From Crocinitomicaceae bacterium (GTDB taxonomy: Bacteria > Bacteroidota > Bacteroidia > Flavobacteriales_G > Salibacteraceae), in NCBI GenBank assembly GCA_002713215.1, contig PAVO01000007.1, positions 248,001 through 312,000 on the forward strand: 64,000 nt of DNA, given 5' to 3'. The position numbers and the translations under genes were made by a program. Shown here piece after piece: positions 24,944 through 33,268 of this stretch. Numbering within the stretch: the first letter of the stretch is position 1; the number at the start of each line of letters is the position of its first letter. The notes under the pieces are model-generated. The model saw only the letters and a program-made list of their open reading frames with translations, had not been told where the DNA came from and did not search any database.

Positions 24944-25753
24944 TTATTTCCAAGAGCAACTCAGATCTATATGCGGATCACTACCAACGGCATCAACCCA
25001 CTCCTTAGGAAAGGACAATGGGTATTCCGCACGCTCAATTATCTCGGACATCGTAACTCGAAACTTAGTCTCGTTTGAAAGTTTGGCCTCATCTGTGTTT
25101 GGGATTATCCATGCGTAAGCTTTATTCGGCTCTGTCGGGTAAACGTGAACTCGCCATAAATAGTCAGGCGTTGTGACAAGGTGAGACTTTCTAAAGTGAT
25201 CGTTGGACTTATCGTCTCCCCAGATGTTACCAAGGTAAACCTCCGTCACTGTTGCATGCCCTGAATCATCTTTCAGATCTCTTGCACACTCAACACGAGT
25301 TTCTAACTTTCGCCACAGACCGAAACGATTCTGCGTTCTGTTTTGAGGGACGATATTTGTCATCATATTCGTCTTTTTCATGATCTCAGGGGAATGGTCC
25401 CAAATATTTTGATGAACACCATGCCCACGATCGTATTGCGTTTTCCCCTTTGGTCTGGAGTACGACCTAGTTGTTAACTGGGGAGGACACCAGGATTTCA
25501 ATACGCTGTTGTCGATATGGAACGGGGAGTAACGCCCTTCATTCCCTTGGTCTGGAACTGTTGCGTATTTCGCATAGTTGTACCCAGCGTGAAAGCAGGA
25601 GTAATTGACCTGAAACGCGCCATAATCAATATCTATAGAACGTGATTCATAATCGATATCGGCAAGCTCTTTAAGCTTATCTCCAAAACCCGCATGTGAA
25701 ATTGCCGGCAAAACTACCAACACTAAGGCAAAACTCTTAATCCATTTTTTCAT
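24944..25753 (-). CDS. Secreted DNA/RNA non-specific endonuclease
   Basis: The 269-residue protein has a signal peptide cut after ALVVLPAISHA near residue 21. The core contains YDRGHGVHQN (catalytic His in the DRGH motif near 117) and MMTNIVPQNRTQNRF (metal-binding Asn near 140-147), the two signatures of the NUC1/Serratia-type nuclease superfamily. Several cysteines suggest periplasmic or extracellular disulfides. It should degrade extracellular nucleic acid for nutrients or matrix remodelling. It is a single-gene unit with its own terminator. Confidence 0.88.
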   Translation of the reverse strand: MKKWIKSFALVLVVLPAISHAGFGDKLKELADIDYESRSIDIDYGAFQVNYSCFHAGYNYAKYATVPDQGNEGRYSPFHIDNSVLKSWCPPQLTTRSYSRPKGKTQYDRGHGVHQNIWDHSPEIMKKTNMMTNIVPQNRTQNRFGLWRKLETRVECARDLKDDSGHATVTEVYLGNIWGDDKSNDHFRKSHLVTTPDYLWRVHVYPTEPNKAYAWIIPNTDEAKLSNETKFRVTMSEIIERAEYPLSFPKEWVDAVGSDPHIDLSCSWK

Positions 25754-25794
25754 ACATCACCATTTTGTTTTTAGCTTTGTTTTATTATATCAGA

Positions 25795-26934
25795 TTAAGA
25801 TTTGTTTTTTAATAACATCTTCATTCTTTTAAGCCAATTTTCGGACTGAATGGATAATCGCTTTCTTTGTATTTTCATTTTCCCATAACTCATACATAGT
25901 GAACCAAATTGCTTTTTATAACGGGCCTCCCCCGCCATAAAATCGTAAACAAGAACACCACATGCAGACATGGCATGAATTGCCATATGATGCATATACA
26001 AACCAAGCCTCAATCGATTGTCATCCATTGGCTTGATGCTTGATAAGTAAAAACCGAACCAATCACCCTCCTGTAAACCATATAGGATCCCCAGTAGCGC
26101 ATCACCATCCCATAAAGCAAACATACGAACCCTTCTCCCACAAGCCGAAGAACCGGTCTGTGAAATCAGAGCTTTATGAAAGTTTTTGAAATGTGTATTG
26201 GTAAAGCCACTTGGGGTGCTGGTCCCATCCCATTTGGCTATATGCCAAAACTCTGAGGCCTCTAATAATTGAATCATGTGGATTGAATCGTTGATCACTT
26301 CAAATCTCAGATTCATACCTAAAGAACTGGCGGCATTGACAGTTTGCTTCAGCTGGCGCTTGAGGGATTTACTGTATTTCTTCTCAACATTAATATCGTG
26401 GTGTATCGGTAAATAGTAGCCATTTTCCTCATACTCCACTTCAACGTTGTATTTGCTGTTTAACAACTTAAACTCGGTCGCATTAACGTAGTCATCACCG
26501 GACATGACCATTATCATTAATTCATCTAGCTTGGCCGTTTCGATGATCACTTCATATATCGAGGCTATATCTACTGCCCCAACCAATGTGGTCAACACTT
26601 TGTTGTTTTCAATCCAAACCTGATCAAGCTCATCTTCACCGGTACGGTTTAAATACCCCTGCTTCACCCTGCCAAATATGGATTTTCGGCAACGTTCAGG
26701 AACCGCAGCAACAGCTACGAGAACACTGTTTCGATAGACGGCAAACGTGTTGACTTTAATGTCTTTTGGCAAGGAAATGAGCCATTGACCAATCCATTGC
26801 CACGAAAGAAAAAATTTTGTGTGCTGAATGCACTGAAGCTCTTGCCATGGCGACTCAAGCAAAGAATACGCTTCTTGGGGTGATACACGGTGACTTTGCA
26901 CAGTCAGCCCGTGTCGACTTGTATGAAAGGGCAT
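25795..26934 (-). CDS. CelD/BcsL-type GNAT acyltransferase, EPS-associated
   Basis: The 379-residue protein has the CelD/BcsL layout: a long N-terminal lead containing SPWQELQCIQHTKFFLSWQWIGQW, then an acetyl-CoA-binding part with RRVRMFALWDGDALLGILYGL near residue 275 and the ending MAGEARYKKQFGSLCMSYGKM. Proteins like this modify polysaccharide or are needed for cellulose-like polymers. It lies divergent from a TIGR03088-type glycosyltransferase gene, with both promoters in about 200 bp. The ribosome site sits in a CsrA-like hairpin. Confidence 0.75.
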   Translation of the reverse strand: MPFHTSRHGLTVQSHRVSPQEAYSLLESPWQELQCIQHTKFFLSWQWIGQWLISLPKDIKVNTFAVYRNSVLVAVAAVPERCRKSIFGRVKQGYLNRTGEDELDQVWIENNKVLTTLVGAVDIASIYEVIIETAKLDELMIMVMSGDDYVNATEFKLLNSKYNVEVEYEENGYYLPIHHDINVEKKYSKSLKRQLKQTVNAASSLGMNLRFEVINDSIHMIQLLEASEFWHIAKWDGTSTPSGFTNTHFKNFHKALISQTGSSACGRRVRMFALWDGDALLGILYGLQEGDWFGFYLSSIKPMDDNRLRLGLYMHHMAIHAMSACGVLVYDFMAGEARYKKQFGSLCMSYGKMKIQRKRLSIQSENWLKRMKMLLKNKS

Positions 26935-26935
26935 C

Positions 26936-26949
26936 TCACGTCCTTGTAA
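26936..26949 (-). promoter_or_regulatory. CsrA/RsmA-like hairpin at the CelD-type gene RBS
   Basis: TTAC pairs with GTGA (one G-U) around AAGGAC; ACAAGGACGT is one base from the CsrA core. The ATG is at 26934-26932. Confidence 0.5.
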
Positions 26950-27098
26950 TATGAATTAGGCTAATCCTTAAGCCAGTACGGTAGATATTAACATAACCAA
27001 AGTTTTATCTCAATTTAGCACATGATTTAACAACCGTATTTTTTACAGCACGTGTCCGTCCCAAGTGACTCCTTTGTGCTAAATTAACCTGACTGTAA

Positions 27099-27112
27099 TT
27101 GCAAGGATGCAA
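27099..27112 (+). promoter_or_regulatory. Upstream CsrA/RsmA-like hairpin of the glycosyltransferase leader
   Basis: TTGC and GCAA enclose the hexaloop AAGGAT. It lies about 31 nt before a second such hairpin at 27130-27144 and a CCTCTC/GAGAGG stem in between. Confidence 0.5.
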
Positions 27113-27129
27113 GCCTCTCTTAGAGAGGA

Positions 27130-27144
27130 AAACAAGGATTGTTT
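27130..27144 (+). promoter_or_regulatory. CsrA/RsmA-like hairpin at the glycosyltransferase RBS
   Basis: AAACA and TGTTT (5 bp) enclose AGGAT, directly before the ATG at 27145. CsrA dimers are known to bridge two sites, so a tandem pair in one leader is meaningful. Confidence 0.55.
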
Positions 27145-28248
27145 ATGAACACGCATGCGCAAAGGATTGTGCATCTGGTCACCACGTTCAATTGTGGCGG
27201 ATTAGAGCAAGTGATCTTAAACCTGATAAAACATACGCCAGCGGAATTGAATGTAGAACATATTGTTGTGTCACTGACCAATGAAATGGAAATGGCCGAA
27301 CATCTTCCAGCTGGGGTGCAATGCTTGTCGCTAAACAAGCAACCAGGTAAAGATCCCAAAGTGCACTTAAATTTATTTAAGTTACTTAAAAAATTAAAAC
27401 CTCACGCGTTCCACACCTACAATTTTGGAACAATTGAATACCACCCTATTGCAAAATTAGCTGGGGTGAAAGTAAGCGTACACGCCGATCATGGATTAGG
27501 CGGCGACCACCCTGAAGGTAAAAATAAACTACACAATGTGGTTAGAAAGGTCGCATCTTTCTTCATTGATGAATATGTCGTTGTTTCCGACAATTTGAAA
27601 GAGTGGGTAATTAACACTGTCGGGGTAAACCCGAAAAAAGTAGATTTTGTATTCAACGGCGTTGTCGTTCACCCTCATTCTCCTGAACAAAAGAAAGAAT
27701 TCACAGATGACCAACCATTCAAATTACTTAACGTAGGCAGAGCAGCAGAAGTTAAGAATCAGGCATCGTTGCTTCGCGCACTATCAAGCGCATTAAAGCA
27801 ACAGCCTGAAATGAACATTCATCTGACTATTGTTGGAGATGGACCTGAATTTAACAATCTGGTCTCATTAAGGGATAAACTTCATCTCAACGATGTCGTT
27901 TCCCTACCAGGGCTTCAATTTGATGTTGATAAAAGAATGTCGGTTTGCGACGGCTTCGTCCTTTCATCAAAGTACGAAGCTATGCCGATGACTGTGCTAG
28001 AAGCCATGTCGAGCACCCGCCCAGTAATATGCCCAATGGTCGGCGGTGTGTGTGATTTCATAAGCCGTGAAGATGCAATGCTAATTGAGGGCAATAGCGA
28101 AAGCGCCCTAACAGAAGCAATCATCCACCTTTACAACATGCCAAGCGAAGAACGTGAAGCTATGGCAACACGCGGATACCAGTCAGTATTCAATCTTTAC
28201 AGCGTTGAAAACATGGTTTCAGCTTACATGAAAAAGTACCGCATTTAA
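27145..28248 (+). CDS. XrtA-associated glycosyltransferase (TIGR03088-like, GT4)
   Basis: I take the ATG at 27145 (MNTHAQRIVHL) as start rather than the TTG six nt upstream. The 367-residue protein has HLVTTFNCGGLEQVILNLI near residue 10, the GGLE turn typical of TIGR03088, and KLLNVGRAAEVKNQASLLRAL plus FVLSSKYEAMPMTVLEAMS with the GT4 E-x7-E donor motif near 280. It should add a sugar to the EPS unit. No terminator follows before the palindrome at 28278. Confidence 0.82.
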   Translation: MNTHAQRIVHLVTTFNCGGLEQVILNLIKHTPAELNVEHIVVSLTNEMEMAEHLPAGVQCLSLNKQPGKDPKVHLNLFKLLKKLKPHAFHTYNFGTIEYHPIAKLAGVKVSVHADHGLGGDHPEGKNKLHNVVRKVASFFIDEYVVVSDNLKEWVINTVGVNPKKVDFVFNGVVVHPHSPEQKKEFTDDQPFKLLNVGRAAEVKNQASLLRALSSALKQQPEMNIHLTIVGDGPEFNNLVSLRDKLHLNDVVSLPGLQFDVDKRMSVCDGFVLSSKYEAMPMTVLEAMSSTRPVICPMVGGVCDFISREDAMLIEGNSESALTEAIIHLYNMPSEEREAMATRGYQSVFNLYSVENMVSAYMKKYRI

Positions 28249-28277
28249 AAAAAATTAGTGGGCCCTGCCTCCGCCCC

Positions 28278-28299
28278 GCCGCAAACAGCTGTTTGCGGC
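28278..28299. promoter_or_regulatory. 22-bp perfect palindrome upstream of the PEP-CTERM-like gene
   Basis: GCCGCAAACAG is followed at once by its exact reverse complement. No T run follows, so it is not a normal terminator. It lies 8 bp upstream of a sigma-54-like motif, so a binding site for an activator such as PrsR is plausible. Confidence 0.5.
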
Positions 28300-28306
28300 A
28301 CCCCTA

Positions 28307-28322
28307 TGGCATGCTTCTTGAT
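28307..28322 (+). promoter_or_regulatory. Candidate sigma-54 promoter
   Basis: TGGCATGCTTCTTGAT compares with the consensus TGGCACRNNNNTTGCW. The -24 GG is good, but the -12 dinucleotide reads GA instead of GC, a real defect. Start would fall near 28333, giving a leader of about 135 nt. Confidence 0.35.
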
Positions 28323-28432
28323 ATTACCCTTATTGACAACGCCCTGATACGGTTTACCCAAGCTTTATATGTATAAGTCTTTTACAGATTTTTCGTCATT
28401 TTCAAGTTTGTGTTCGAATATCTAACAGGGAT

Positions 28433-28446
28433 AACAAAGGAATGTT
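28433..28446 (+). promoter_or_regulatory. CsrA/RsmA-like hairpin in the leader of the PEP-CTERM-like gene
   Basis: AACA and TGTT enclose AAGGAA, about 25 nt before the start at 28469. The gene has its own ribosome site TGGAG, so this hairpin is not the RBS itself. Confidence 0.35.
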
Positions 28447-28468
28447 TCCAAACATAATGGAGTAGACC

Positions 28469-29140
28469 ATGAAAAAAACAATTTTAGCTGCTGCGATTGG
28501 GTTAATGACCATCTCTTCCGCGCACGCTGAACTAATTGAATCTGACTATGAAAGCACTGGCGATAATCAAGCTGTGTTTGACACCAACACAAACTTAACT
28601 TGGTTAGATCTTGACCTTACCGTTGGTATGTCAATCGAGCAGGCCGAAGAATCTTTCGAAGGTTGGCGCGTCGCCACATACGATGAAGTCTTTGCATTGT
28701 TCACAAGCTTCTTTGGTTACGATCCAGTCGAAACAGAATCAAGTGGCTATCAATCGTTCGATTCTGGCAGCCAGTTTTACGATGAAGGGATGCTTTGGGG
28801 TGAGTTATTTTCATCAAACCTCGCATATGACTATAGTGACCCTTTCACAGTTGTAAACTATGGCTACTATGACATCGGAAATAACCAAGCAAGAATGATG
28901 GGGACGCAAGTTATAAATAGCGGAAACACTGTTCGAATCTTTGATACCAATTATAACTACACAGTGCAACACGATATTACTAGCGTTCTGACAGGTGTGT
29001 ACTTAGTTCAAGAAGAAACATCCACTACCGTTCCTGAGCCTGACACAGATCCTGACACAGATGTACCGGCAGATGTACCTGTGCCGTTTGGGTTTGCAGC
29101 ACTCGGTCTAGGGCTATTAGCCTTTGGTCGACGTAAATAG
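28469..29140 (+). CDS. PEP-CTERM-like sorted secreted protein
   Basis: The 223-residue protein has a signal peptide ending SSAHA near residue 20. Its body contains FDTNTNLTWLDLDLTVGMS and GWRVATYDEVFALF, a pattern familiar from DUF1566-like PEP-CTERM proteins. After an acid spacer with TDPDTD the tail reads VPVPFGFAAL, a hydrophobic helix and FGRRK. This is a PEP-CTERM variant with PVP in place of PEP, expected to be processed by exosortase A, whose gene is not in this window. A palindrome and a sigma-54-like motif stand upstream, consistent with PrsR control. Confidence 0.75.
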   Translation: MKKTILAAAIGLMTISSAHAELIESDYESTGDNQAVFDTNTNLTWLDLDLTVGMSIEQAEESFEGWRVATYDEVFALFTSFFGYDPVETESSGYQSFDSGSQFYDEGMLWGELFSSNLAYDYSDPFTVVNYGYYDIGNNQARMMGTQVINSGNTVRIFDTNYNYTVQHDITSVLTGVYLVQEETSTTVPEPDTDPDTDVPADVPVPFGFAALGLGLLAFGRRK

Positions 29141-29146
29141 TCAAAT

Positions 29147-29174
29147 AAAAAGCCCGGAAGCCTGGGCTTTTTTT
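29147..29174 (+). terminator. Terminator after the PEP-CTERM-like gene
   Basis: AAAAAGCCC and GGGCTTTTTTT pair around GGAAGCCT. It lies just after the stop at 29140. Confidence 0.85.
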
Positions 29175-29196
29175 TCAGGGATGAATTGGTACATTT

Positions 29197-29466
29197 ATGG
29201 ATGAACTCGTAAATTTCATTATTAGTGTAGAGTGGCAGAAAGAATGGCTTGGTCTCGCAGCAACAACAATCACTTTATACTCATTCTCCCTTAGACACGC
29301 CTTGCAATTTCGTCAAGTAAATTTCGTTGCAGCTGTAACTTGGATTAGTTACGGTATTCAACTAGGTTCGCTCGCCATGCTAATAACTAATGCGGTAATA
29401 GTGGCTATGCATATTTGGCACCTAGCCAAGCATTACAAAGGGATCACGCTGCTTGATTCGAAATAA
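29197..29466 (+). CDS. Small membrane protein, YgjV/SemiSWEET-like
   Basis: The 89-residue product has three hydrophobic stretches: GLAATTITLYSFSL, NFVAAVTWISYGIQLGSLAML and NAVIVAMHIWHLA. The pattern resembles half of YgjV or SemiSWEET-type transport proteins, but no diagnostic PQ motif is visible. No clear ribosome site precedes the ATG, so the start is uncertain. It lies convergent with the ElyC-like gene. The function is unknown. Confidence 0.5.
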   Translation: MDELVNFIISVEWQKEWLGLAATTITLYSFSLRHALQFRQVNFVAAVTWISYGIQLGSLAMLITNAVIVAMHIWHLAKHYKGITLLDSK

Positions 29467-29485
29467 AGCCGCAGCACGAGCATAC

Positions 29486-30265
29486 CTATTCGATAATGGC
29501 CTGCCCCGCCAAGCCTAACCATTCATAAAATGCGCTCTCCATCCTAATGAGCCCTTTGCCACTCGGTAAATAAGCGTAAGGATTTAAAAAATCCACTCTT
29601 TTTTCAGTTATAAGGTGGTCCGTCGGTGATACATATACAGAAACACCCGCCTGCTTTAAATAAATCGTCGCTCTGCGGATGTGGCTGGCAGACGTCACTA
29701 AAATTGCTTTTCGATCCCCGAGAGCCTCCTTCAATGTGAATGATTCACTGTGTGTATCCATTGCTCCTTCAACGACATGAATAGCATCATGGCCTACCCC
29801 TAACTCCATTGCCAACTTTGCGTTATTCTGCGCCTCAGACACCGCCTTGTAAGGCATTTTGCCACCTGAGAAGTACAACGGAAGCCCAGTTTGCTTATGA
29901 AGCAACACGCCATGCACAATACGTCTCAATGAACAGGTCTGATACTGACTACTAATCGGCAATTCGGCATTTTCACTGTGGCCACACCCCAAAATAATAA
30001 TTCCTTCAGGATCTTTATGGAGTTCTGGATCAAACTGAACCCAACCCACTTGATTTTTCTCTAGTGGCGCCAGCATGTAATGAGATGAAATTGGAGCTGA
30101 AATTAACCATAAGACGAAGAACGAACTCAACACCAAATAGCGTTTTTTGGTTTTCTTGCGGAATAACGCAAGAACAATGATAGTTAGCAAAAACCAAGCA
30201 GTTAAAGGGGATGCTACAAGCATCCCCACCATTTTCTTTAGCCAAAAGTAGAAGCCGTATTCCAC
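29486..30265 (-). CDS. ElyC/SanA/YdcF-family envelope protein
   Basis: The 259-residue protein has two N-terminal membrane segments (about 10-55) and a DUF218 domain: GIIILGCGHSEN near residue 85, LPLYFSGGK near 130 and ILVTSASHIRRATIYLKQAG near 195. Length and layout match ElyC of E. coli, linked to undecaprenyl-phosphate and envelope polysaccharide metabolism. The start is read as GTG at 30265-30263; it follows the epimerase stop by 3 nt, so the two genes form an operon. The catalytic role of this family is not established. Confidence 0.75.
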   Translation of the reverse strand: MEYGFYFWLKKMVGMLVASPLTAWFLLTIIVLALFRKKTKKRYLVLSSFFVLWLISAPISSHYMLAPLEKNQVGWVQFDPELHKDPEGIIILGCGHSENAELPISSQYQTCSLRRIVHGVLLHKQTGLPLYFSGGKMPYKAVSEAQNNAKLAMELGVGHDAIHVVEGAMDTHSESFTLKEALGDRKAILVTSASHIRRATIYLKQAGVSVYVSPTDHLITEKRVDFLNPYAYLPSGKGLIRMESAFYEWLGLAGQAIIE

Positions 30266-30268
30266 GGG

Positions 30269-31291
30269 TTACACCCCATAATACTGCTTGTACCAATCGA
30301 CAAAACGCATTACACCCTCTTCAACACCCACGGATGGAGCGTAGCCAGTATCCTTTACTAGCGCTGAAACATCGGCAAAAGTGCGCTCAACATCGCCAGG
30401 TTGCATAGGAAGCATTTCCATCACGGCTTTCTTCCCCAGATTCGATTCAATATGCTCAATGAATCGCATTAGATGCACAGGATTTTCAGCACCAATGTTA
30501 TAAACACGAAAAGGGGCTGCGGCGCAGTCTGGACGCATCGGCGCTCCCGCCATGACACTGTCTGCTTTCGGCGCTTTAGCAATTACACCTAAAATGCCGT
30601 CAACAATATCATCAATGTAAGTGAAGTCTCGATGATGTTCACCGTAGTTAAACACCTTGATTGGATTTTCCTTTGAAATCGCTTTACTGAACAACATCGG
30701 TGCCATATCCGGTCTGCCCCATGGGCCATAAACGGTAAAAAAGCGAAGCCCGGTCGTTGGTAAACCATACATGTGACTGAACACATGAGCCATTAGCTCG
30801 TTGCTTTTCTTCGTGGCTGCATAGATTGACACTGGGTGATCAACGCTATGCTCTGTACTGAAAGGGATTTGGCTGTTTGACCCATAAACTGAACTAGATG
30901 AGGCATACACTAAATGCTCAACATTCAATTCCTTTGACAGCTGGAGGATATTTAAGAATCCCGTGATATTAGTATCAACGTAGGCCTGAGGGTTTTCTAT
31001 TGAATACCGGACACCCGCTTGAGCTGCCAGGTTAACGATAACGGAGACGCCCTTATCCTTGGTAACATCACGTAATGCTTGCAGGTCACAAATATCTTCC
31101 TTAAAGAAAGAGAAATGCTTTTCTGCTCTTGGGTGTTTACTTATATCCGTAAGGCGATCGTGCTTCAACGATACTTCATAGTAATCGTTGATGTTATCAA
31201 TGCCGATAACGGTGTGACCTTCCGATAAAAGTCGTTTTGATAGGTGGTAACCAATAAAACCAGCCGCACCAGTTACTACTACTGTAGACAT
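30269..31291 (-). CDS. NAD-dependent epimerase, UDP-glucuronate 4-epimerase type
   Basis: I take the ATG at 31291 because AAGGA is 8 nt before it and only 2 nt before the upstream ATG. The 340-residue short-chain protein starts MSTVVVTGAAGFIGYHLSKRL, a Rossmann TGxxGFIG loop. IDNINDYYEVSLKHDRL is typical of UDP-glucuronate epimerases. The catalytic SSSSVYG...YAATKKSNE (Tyr-x3-Lys) follows near residue 150. It should interconvert UDP-GlcA and UDP-GalA for the EPS. Substrate is inferred from motifs, not proven. Confidence 0.8.
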   Translation of the reverse strand: MSTVVVTGAAGFIGYHLSKRLLSEGHTVIGIDNINDYYEVSLKHDRLTDISKHPRAEKHFSFFKEDICDLQALRDVTKDKGVSVIVNLAAQAGVRYSIENPQAYVDTNITGFLNILQLSKELNVEHLVYASSSSVYGSNSQIPFSTEHSVDHPVSIYAATKKSNELMAHVFSHMYGLPTTGLRFFTVYGPWGRPDMAPMLFSKAISKENPIKVFNYGEHHRDFTYIDDIVDGILGVIAKAPKADSVMAGAPMRPDCAAAPFRVYNIGAENPVHLMRFIEHIESNLGKKAVMEMLPMQPGDVERTFADVSALVKDTGYAPSVGVEEGVMRFVDWYKQYYGV

Positions 31292-31410
31292 ATCCATTGT
31301 CCTTAATTATTCCATTCGAATCCGTTCGATAAGCTGTTGACGTGCTATCATCTTCAGCGCTAAGGATATTAGCACAAACGAATCTAGCGGGCGGGGAAGC
31401 CCTGAATTTT

Positions 31411-31427
31411 TGCAAAAGGAGTTTGCA
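31411..31427 (+). promoter_or_regulatory. CsrA/RsmA-like hairpin at the galE RBS
   Basis: TGCAAA and TTTGCA (6 bp) enclose AGGAG, and the last A of the stem is the A of the start codon. It is among the longest stems of the set. Confidence 0.5.
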
Positions 31428-32443
31428 TGCATATTTTCGTAACTGGCATGACTGGGTACATTGCCAGCCATATGGTCGCCCTGTTACATGAGCAGGGACA
31501 CAAGGTCTCTGGAGTCGACAATTTCAGCAACTCAACAATTGAGTCTCTTGAACGACTCGAAACGTTGTGTGAAACCGATCTCGTATTTGAAGAAGTTGAT
31601 GTTTGCAACGAAGAGCGACTTAAATTTGCCCTAACAATCGCAACCAAAGTAAATGGCCCTATTGACGCGGTCATGCACTTTGCTGGACTTAAAGCTGTTG
31701 GTGAATCAAGCAAAATACCGCTCCACTATTACCAAACGAACATCGCGGGAACACTGAACCTTCTTGGTTGTATGAGAGACTTTGGGATAAAGCAGTTTGT
31801 CTTTAGTTCATCTGCCACTGTTTACGGGGTACCAGAAACCACCCCTCTACACGAAGGATGTCGAACTCAATCAACCAATCCATACGGCCGATCAAAGCTC
31901 GTAATTGAAGAGTTACTGGAAGACATTGCTGCGGCAGACCCTGAAATGCGAATCACCCGATTGAGATATTTCAATCCTGTCGGCGCCCACCCAAGCGGAT
32001 TGATTGGTGAATTGCCTAATGGTATACCAAATAATTTGATGCCATATGTATTCAAAGTGGCCACAGGGGAACTGCCTCAGGTCAACGTGTTTGGAAACGA
32101 TTATGAGACAAAAGACGGCACCGGAGTACGCGATTACATCCACGTTTGTGATTTGGTCTCTGGCCACTTATCTGCTGTAAAACATTTGGCCAAAAACAAA
32201 GGTCTATTCACATTCAACTTGGGTACGGGGAAAGGCTATAGCGTCCTTGAAATGATTCAGCGAACAGAAGCTATTACCGGCATTAAAATACCCTACGCAA
32301 TTTCTGAACGGCGACCAGGTGATGTTGGTGAAGTTTATGCTGATGCATCATTGGCAAAACACGTTCTGAACTGGGAAGCAGAATACAATCTCGATGACAT
32401 GATATACCATCAATGGCAGTGGGCTAGAAAAGCCGACCAATAA
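31427..32443 (+). CDS. galE: UDP-glucose 4-epimerase
   Basis: The 338-residue protein starts MHIFVTGMTGYIASHMVALL, a GxxGYIxSH NAD loop. GVDNFSNS, HFAGLKAVGES, SSSATVYG and NPYGRSKLVIEELL (Tyr-x3-Lys) follow in the normal order for GalE. It interconverts UDP-glucose and UDP-galactose (and possibly the N-acetyl forms) as donors for the EPS. It is a single-gene unit with its own leader hairpin, convergent with an unknown gene across a strong stem-loop. Confidence 0.9.
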   Translation: MHIFVTGMTGYIASHMVALLHEQGHKVSGVDNFSNSTIESLERLETLCETDLVFEEVDVCNEERLKFALTIATKVNGPIDAVMHFAGLKAVGESSKIPLHYYQTNIAGTLNLLGCMRDFGIKQFVFSSSATVYGVPETTPLHEGCRTQSTNPYGRSKLVIEELLEDIAAADPEMRITRLRYFNPVGAHPSGLIGELPNGIPNNLMPYVFKVATGELPQVNVFGNDYETKDGTGVRDYIHVCDLVSGHLSAVKHLAKNKGLFTFNLGTGKGYSVLEMIQRTEAITGIKIPYAISERRPGDVGEVYADASLAKHVLNWEAEYNLDDMIYHQWQWARKADQ

Positions 32444-32448
32444 CATAT

Positions 32449-32481
32449 TTGGCGGCCAACGTTCTCAGCGCTGGCCGCCAA
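32449..32481. terminator. Stem-loop between convergent galE and 32484-33143
   Basis: TTGGCGGCCA and TGGCCGCCAA pair (10 bp, 13-nt loop). Only AATTTC-type short T runs follow, so terminator strength is uncertain. Confidence 0.6.
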
Positions 32482-32483
32482 TT

Positions 32484-33143
32484 TCACGCTGTCATTTGCA
32501 ACACAGTTTCCTCACCAAACAATTCCTTCAAGTGAATTGAGTCGGCATACTTTTTATATCGTTCATGCATAGCCTTAACCGTAGGCCCTGATATTTCAAC
32601 TACACGCATGTGCTTATTGAGAAAACGAATAACATCAACGATGAGAACATGTGCATGTTCAATTAATGCGCGGTCAGCATCATCGCCCCTTAATGCCGAT
32701 AAATGGATAAACTTCTCAAATTCAGGGATCCGAATTAGTAATCTCATGTAACCAGGGTCCCACGTTGAAAATTCCATCGATGGATTGTCATTGATGTACT
32801 CGTCTGTAGGTCGAGAACCTGAGTAGGGAAAAGCGTAAAGCTCAAATCCCCTGTCGTTAAATGCTGTTCTAAGCAGGAGTCTCGGTGCTGTTTCACAGAC
32901 GATTTTACCATTCTCATCCGTATAGCCTCCGAGCTTATCGAGATTCCAATTTTGTTTATTCACAATCCTTGAAACTGGATTATCAAAACCATACTGAAGC
33001 AAGCCTCCCACGTTCGCAATTGCAGATGAAACCATGTGGTAAAAAGGAGGGTACTCGTTCCAGTTGAGTTCTCTTTTGTACTTGTTGATGTCCTTTAGGT
33101 TCGGGTTTTCTGGCAGTTTGTATCTATCCTGTTTTATCGCCAC
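32484..33143 (-). CDS. Unknown protein
   Basis: The start is read as GTG at 33143-33141, with GGAGG 6 nt before it. The 219-residue product begins MAIKQDRYKLPENPNLKDINK and is soluble in character, with no signal peptide or membrane segment. It contains WDPGYMRLLIRIPEFEKF and ends LFGEETVLQMTA. I recognise no family and no catalytic motif. It is upstream-flanked by wecC across a 125-bp gap that holds the wecC terminator, so it has its own promoter. A role in EPS is only a guess from position. Confidence 0.6.
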   Translation of the reverse strand: MAIKQDRYKLPENPNLKDINKYKRELNWNEYPPFYHMVSSAIANVGGLLQYGFDNPVSRIVNKQNWNLDKLGGYTDENGKIVCETAPRLLLRTAFNDRGFELYAFPYSGSRPTDEYINDNPSMEFSTWDPGYMRLLIRIPEFEKFIHLSALRGDDADRALIEHAHVLIVDVIRFLNKHMRVVEISGPTVKAMHERYKKYADSIHLKELFGEETVLQMTA

Positions 33144-33221
33144 CTCACACCTCCACGCAGAATGACTTAATTTAATAAAACCAAGTTTATAGCAAACTTA
33201 AAAATTTATCAATATCAAACA

Positions 33222-33256
33222 AAAAACCCCGGTGCATTTCTGCTACCGGGGTTTTT
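33222..33256 (-). terminator. Terminator after wecC
   Basis: AAAACCCCGGT and ACCGGGGTTTT (11 bp, 11-nt loop) with T run on the minus strand. It closes the wecB-wecC unit. Confidence 0.85.
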
Positions 33257-33268
33257 AATGTTTTGGTA

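Noticed and set aside
27099..27284. 61-codon frame starting in the first leader hairpin
   Set aside because: Its ATG lies in the AAGGATGC loop and it runs out of frame through the glycosyltransferase; it is most likely the leader and not a gene.
28278..28299. Palindrome as terminator of the upstream glycosyltransferase
   Set aside because: No T run follows; the next bases are CACCCCTA.
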